From Sclerodactyla briareus (Eukaryota; Echinodermata; Holothuroidea; Dendrochirotida; Sclerodactylidae): a DNA stretch of 64,000 nt. This document shows positions 59,691 through 64,000 of this stretch, piece after piece (position 1 is the first letter of the stretch; every line of letters starts with the position of its first letter). A program made the translations under genes and the position numbers. The stretch spans positions 140,515 to 204,514 of the forward strand of contig JAODTK010005608.1 in the NCBI GenBank assembly GCA_026419785.1, in the 5' to 3' direction. Under the pieces are notes generated by a model that saw only the letters and a program-made list of their open reading frames with translations, did not search any database and was not told where the DNA came from.

Positions 59691-60250
59691 GATTGATCCT
59701 CACCTCAATTCAGAGAAGCACGCCGAACAGGAGTATGAAAGGTTCCTACCAAGGTGCCCAAATCGCGTGATACTAGCCATGCCAGTTTCTGGTCAGCTCG
59801 ATATTGCTGTTCCACCATTTATTGTTAAATTTCAGACTTAGTTGCCATCCTATTTTTGACTTATTTGGCAATTATACGCACATATTCTTATACCTACACT
59901 TAGTGTCTTGGTTCATCATCCGCATTTCATGATTGTTGCCGGATATATTAGAGCTAGTATATTGGTCATCTTTAATGACAAAAACAGGAATTCTGATCCT
60001 CGCCTCAATTCAGAGAAGGACGTCGAACAAGAGTATGAAAGGTTCCCCTAACCGTTGACCAATCGCTGTAATATTAGTCTGCTGTTTACGATTAGCTAAG
60101 TCGCCGGTTCACTTATTGATAACTTAGTTCCGGCCGTCCTATTTGTAATTGTAGGGCACATACTCTTTACCCTTACACTAGGTCTCGGTTCCTATCCGCC
60201 ACACAACGTTGATTGGTTACGATTATGATATATTTATGTATTTGGGTGTG
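59691..60250. repeat. Two tandem copies of a ~290 bp monomer, block C3
   Basis: Same pair as 12640-13210. The monomer starts are CCTCACCTCAATTCAGAGAA (about 59698) and CCTCGCCTCAATTCAGAGAA (about 59998). Confidence 0.75.
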
Positions 60251-60479
60251 CGCCCTCACATGTACCTTTCGCAACTCGCCCTGTTGTTCCCCGATTGTCG
60301 TTAGCGGTTGGAGTCTGTATTAAACAGATCAAGCATACCACTGCCCGGCGCCTTGGCGCCGGGATCATTACAGTTCCAGCCATTGTCAGCTACCAGGCCG
60401 ACAGCACGTCCCCTCTGCAGTTGGTGTGTGGAACCAGGTTCACCGCCCCCCCCCTCCCCAGAGAGACCACAGGATTTCG

Positions 60480-60620
60480 AGTTGTGTCCGATGGACTTGG
60501 ACACCGTTAGTCATGGCTCGTGTCCCTCTTAGGGAAATTGAACTCTCCTCAGCACATGTTCATGTATCCGCTAGACGTACCTGGAGTTGTAGAGGCTGGA
60601 GCAAATCAAACGATCTCCCT
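60480..60620 (-). mobile_element. Possible tRNA-derived SINE head, block C3
   Basis: The counterpart of 13440-13580: minus CTAGCGGATACATG as box A-like and GAGTTCAATTTCC as box B-like. Confidence 0.35.
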
Positions 60621-60829
60621 TTCTATAAGTATCCCTGCCCGCTGAGGTTCGAACATGTACTGGTGTGATGGTGACTTTGCGTCGAGCCACTTATGTGGGT
60701 AAGCCCCCCAATGCTCTACAACCCTATTGAGTGGCATCCACCCTGCGATTGTCCTCCAGTTGGCGCCCAGCTGTCAGGGATTCCAATTATTACTTACGTC
60801 CCTATCTCGCTCCACAAGCCAGTGCTGTA

Positions 60830-61000
60830 GTAGTTCCCCCCAAGTCCGGACTTGGACTAAGGTCCGGACTCAAAGAACTCATGACTCCGGACTAGTGACT
60901 CAGGCTCATTGGAATCGGACTCACATCCTTCAATGACTGTGGAAGAGTCCGGAATCACCTGTCCGGACTCTTTCTGGCTTTGTCAGCATGAGTCCAGAGA
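60830..61000. repeat. GGACTC/GAGTCC-rich minisatellite, block C3
   Basis: Counterpart of 13780-13960. Confidence 0.8.
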
Positions 61001-61844
61001 AGTCCGTCAATATTTTGCCTCCCTTTGGCAATTTCAAAGGAGATAGAACTGTAGGAATTGTGAAATTCCTTTATTGCAGCCTCTTTAGTCATTGAGTTTT
61101 ACAGGCTTTCAGGCGTAGTTCATTGACGCGCACCGTAGAATGGACCGAAAGTTTTTGCTTCACATGCACAAGGCAGAGGAATACGAGATATAGATGCATA
61201 CGACCACAATGTTCTACACTCACTGGATGCAAATCTGTATGATCTTCCATTACCGATTTTGTCAAGAAATTGCAGTCCTCAACACTTAAGCGCCAGATCC
61301 TTTGATTACAGGATAGAATAAATAGTTCGGGGGTTGCATTGGACCTGGAAGTATTTAAATCGATAATACACTCTATTACGCTAGCCTAAGTTACCTGCAA
61401 TCGTTTTTCTCTTTGACCCAGATTTAAGCTAGATTATACGTACATTGCTCATGAAGACTGTGGAGTGTGGCCGGATTAATAGGCTATGGACACACTTGTC
61501 TATAACTAACTTGGTCATCCGAATACCTCTGACACAGGTTGTAAGTATCATTACATGTGGAAATGTTGTGTGCCGGGTAGTGTTAGGGATAGTTGGGTAA
61601 GAAGGGCTAGCAGAGTTACTTGAAGGTAAGAGCCAGGGCCCACTCAGATTGGGGTTTGAAGTACCAGAAATGGAGGCTAGTATTTGAATAAGCTTGAGAG
61701 GTTAGAGCTTGTTGCATGTTGCAATTCATGGAGTGTTAAAACTTTCAACTCATGTTATGAATTTTCCCATAGAAAAGTGTTTTACTGTATGACCCGTGTG
61801 TCAAATTGGTGTTAACACGATTTGCATGGGCAGACCCACATTGC
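61001..61844. other. Block C3, site lacking the unit 1 2.3 kb segment
   Basis: Near 61225-61235 the text CACTGGATGCAAATCTG spans the two edges of the unit 1 extra segment. Otherwise it aligns to 13960-14170 and 16521-17160. Confidence 0.55.
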
Positions 61845-62060
61845 TACCGTATATCACTCACTCCCCACTCATCACACACTCACTCACTCTGGGAACATGC
61901 CTGGAAGGCACCTATCCGCCTCACCCAGTCCATCTTCGGGCAAGCAACCAGCTGACCCCACCCCCTTTTTTACTCATGGGGTAACTGCCCCTAACTAAAG
62001 CTACAGGTGACCCTGCAGCGGCCCAAAACACCGCCGTCCTATCCTGACGGGACAAACTGG
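61845..62060 (-). mobile_element. LINE 3' tail fragment, block C3
   Basis: Counterpart of 17165-17400, with the tail CACACACTCACTCACTC and ACATGCCTGGAAGGCACCTA. Confidence 0.5.
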
Positions 62061-63829
62061 ACAGGATCGTTTTCTGGAGGTGTGTATTAGTATAGGCTAG
62101 CCTAATTGTGCTCCCCCCCGCGACAGTCAGAAAACAGCTGCAATCAGTGTTACCCTAACTTGAATTTGTCCAGCAATATGCTCAGTCATTATGGAAGTAA
62201 AGTCGTATATATATAATTATATCAATAACAAAATAATGTGATTGCGTCTGGCACTGAAATACGACGCGGATGAACCTAATTAACGTCAAACTCGAACTAG
62301 AGAGAAGCACAATTTCAACTTTTTCGTATGTACAAAAGCGATGTACGTTGTGTTAATTGCAGAATGAATAGTCCCTTTGGGTACCGCACAGACAGGCTTG
62401 GAAGTTTGGACCATGGTAGGGGCAGGGTACGAGCTGTAGGCATAACTAAGGGTTAGCTAGGCCTTAGAATGCAAGTAGCCTGATATGGAAATAACCTTGA
62501 TCGTCAACCTTTGATATTTGCCGACGGCTAAAGGTTTTTTGTAGAACTCTGTAGGCACTCAATTTTGCCATATGCTCATACTCTGAAATGTTTACCAAAG
62601 ACATATTTCCAAACACTATAGTGTAGGCCTGTTGGCAAATAACACATTAGCATTCACACTGTGTTGAGCATTTGAACGTTCTTCAGAAGTGTTGGTTGTC
62701 GGGTGTTGATGTCGGGTTTTGTTCCCTTCTGGTGTCGATGTTTGAGCTCCTACTTACGATACCGGTGTCGGAGTTGTTGTCCGTACGAACGGAGCCACGG
62801 GTTTGTGTCGGATTTGCCGTGTTCGATACAACACTCTTAGAACTAGTTAATGTTCCCCCTGAAGTCTCATTACAGTGCAGTATCGAATGTGGGTCGACGT
62901 ACAACAGGACTCATGCATGGACCTCGGACGTCGCCCTGAGTGGAACTCGCTCGCAATGCCACAAGCAGAACATGTTTTGCCATTTGACCACTGTGTATGA
63001 TACACGGGCTAAACCAGTAGATACCCGTGTGCTACCCGTGCGACATCGCCTAACCTCACGACCCCTGCCGTCTCGATTGATCCCGATCACATCTTAACAT
63101 CTGAGAGAAACCAATCCCCTGTAAGTTCGCTGGTGTTCGGCCCTAGCTATCCAGGTAAAGTGGCTTCGCTCGGAAATTTGAGGCTGTTTGTCAACATGGG
63201 ACCCACTCCTCCCCAACAATGCAAAAGTCGTCTCCCCTCTATAACAGCAATATTATATATAATATTTCTCGCAAAGACTATGGGGCTTATGTTGAGTATG
63301 TCAACCCTCAAATTTGATTAAGACAGGTCAGCATTCAGTCATTATTAATTTGCAATTGGTCACTGATTATTGTCATTTATAGGTACACCCCTAGAAGGCT
63401 GGCAAACAATATCCACTTCTATAATGTCTATTAGATTCCTGCTGTTTTATCTGCTAACTGGGGAATTTGCTCTTCGACCTCTAGATCCAAGGTTGGTTGT
63501 ACGATACTAACGACGAAATGAACACCCGCTTGAGTCGCCGAAAATAAGGCAAGACTACGGTTCCTGTAACCCACTTGTCCGACATTTCGCTCATCGCTGT
63601 CTATCCTGCTGCGACCTCTGTTTTATCCAACTATCAGTCGTACAATGATCGTAGTTTGCGAGTTCGGGCTTTCCAAGCTGCACACATCGGCTTAGCACAA
63701 CCAAAGTGTGATCAGCATGTCCTTTTATCTGCGCGGTCCTGTCCGCCTCGCGTCCGGTTTTCGACATGTCGTTTTTGTTTCGCCTAAATTAAATTCAGGA
63801 AGAGATTTAGTTATTTCCTTGACTGCCTT
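62061..63829. other. Block C3 right part, no gene confirmed
   Basis: Aligns to 17401-19215. It includes a 141-residue plus frame at 62672-63097 (MNVLQKCWLSGVDVGFCSLL; later THAWTSDVALSG), only fragments of which are open in unit 1. I recognise no domain. 63580-63830 is the conserved CpG-containing block. Confidence 0.4.
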
Positions 63830-64000
63830 GATGACAATTGACCTGAAATGATGGGGGTCATTTATCATTATGGAGAACCGACGTACCAATTGAAACCATG
63901 ATCATCCAGGTGGGGTCGAGGTTACGTGTTCCAAAGCTGAAATTGGCCATAATATCAGTTTCCTACGATTTCCCAATTTTTAACGAAATTAACAATGGGG
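63830..64000 (+). repeat. TGACCT-type interspersed repeat at the end of unit 3
   Basis: Begins TTGACCTGAAATGATGGGGG, TTATGGAGAACCGACGTACC and CATCCAGGTGGGGTCGAGG, matching 19200-19330. The window ends inside it. Confidence 0.65.

Larger units (their letters stand above)
47590..64000. repeat. Tandem unit 3 of FReP array (runs to window edge)
   Basis: D (47590-49600), A (49600-52830), B (53550-56250), C (57060-63830), then the TGACCT-type repeat at the edge. It is the most complete unit in block order, but lacks the EGF/FBG-a exon and the 2.3 kb of block C seen in unit 1. It carries extra sequence at about 53280-53520 and in its MITE-like element. Confidence 0.85.

Overview
This window looks like animal nuclear DNA from a repeat-rich marine deuterostome, most likely an echinoderm and perhaps a holothurian. 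Coding sequence is in small exons with GT/AG borders. There are tRNA-derived SINE-like elements, LINE tails, MITE-like elements, long TA and other microsatellites, and an interspersed family rich in TGACCT half-sites. There are no bacterial operons. The taxon is an inference from style, not proven.

The main content is a tandem array of at least three large units, found by matching the sequence to itself. Unit 1 is about 1-19330 (its left end is outside the window), unit 2 about 21600-33450, and unit 3 about 47590-64000 (it runs to the edge). The full order is: TGACCT-type repeats, block D, block A, block B, block C. D2 is 21600-22760 and D3 47590-49600. The A blocks are 1-3540, 22760-26330 and 49600-52830, plus a partial extra copy at 6975-9250. 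The B blocks are 4196-6960, 26630-28500 and 53550-56250. The C blocks are 10080-19330 and 57060-63830, with only the first few hundred bases of C present in unit 2 near 33025.

Each unit carries, on the minus strand, exons of a fibrinogen-related protein (FReP), a secreted lectin-like class used in invertebrate innate recognition. From 5' to 3' on the minus strand they are: a possible signal-peptide exon (B), the N-terminal exon of a first fibrinogen domain (FBG-b, B), its middle exon (A), a TIL cysteine-rich exon (A), a combined EGF plus FBG-a N-terminal exon (A), the FBG-a middle exon (A), an intron holding a LINE fragment, and a probable C-terminal FBG exon (D). FBG-b has no C-terminal exon of its own that I can see. 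Unit 3 has lost the EGF/FBG-a exon cleanly. The extra A copy in unit 1 keeps only three exons.

Nearly every exon copy has frame-disrupting single-base indels at different positions. These are therefore either decaying paralogues or uncorrected long-read errors. The second is quite possible given the many homopolymer differences. I give exons by position and domain match and do not claim intact proteins.

The rest (about 28.5-46 kb, and most of C) is mainly non-coding as far as I can tell: MITE-like elements, SINE heads, microsatellites, a degenerate minisatellite, a poly-C tract, a palindrome array in unit 1, and a few short unidentified ORFs or exon-like stretches.
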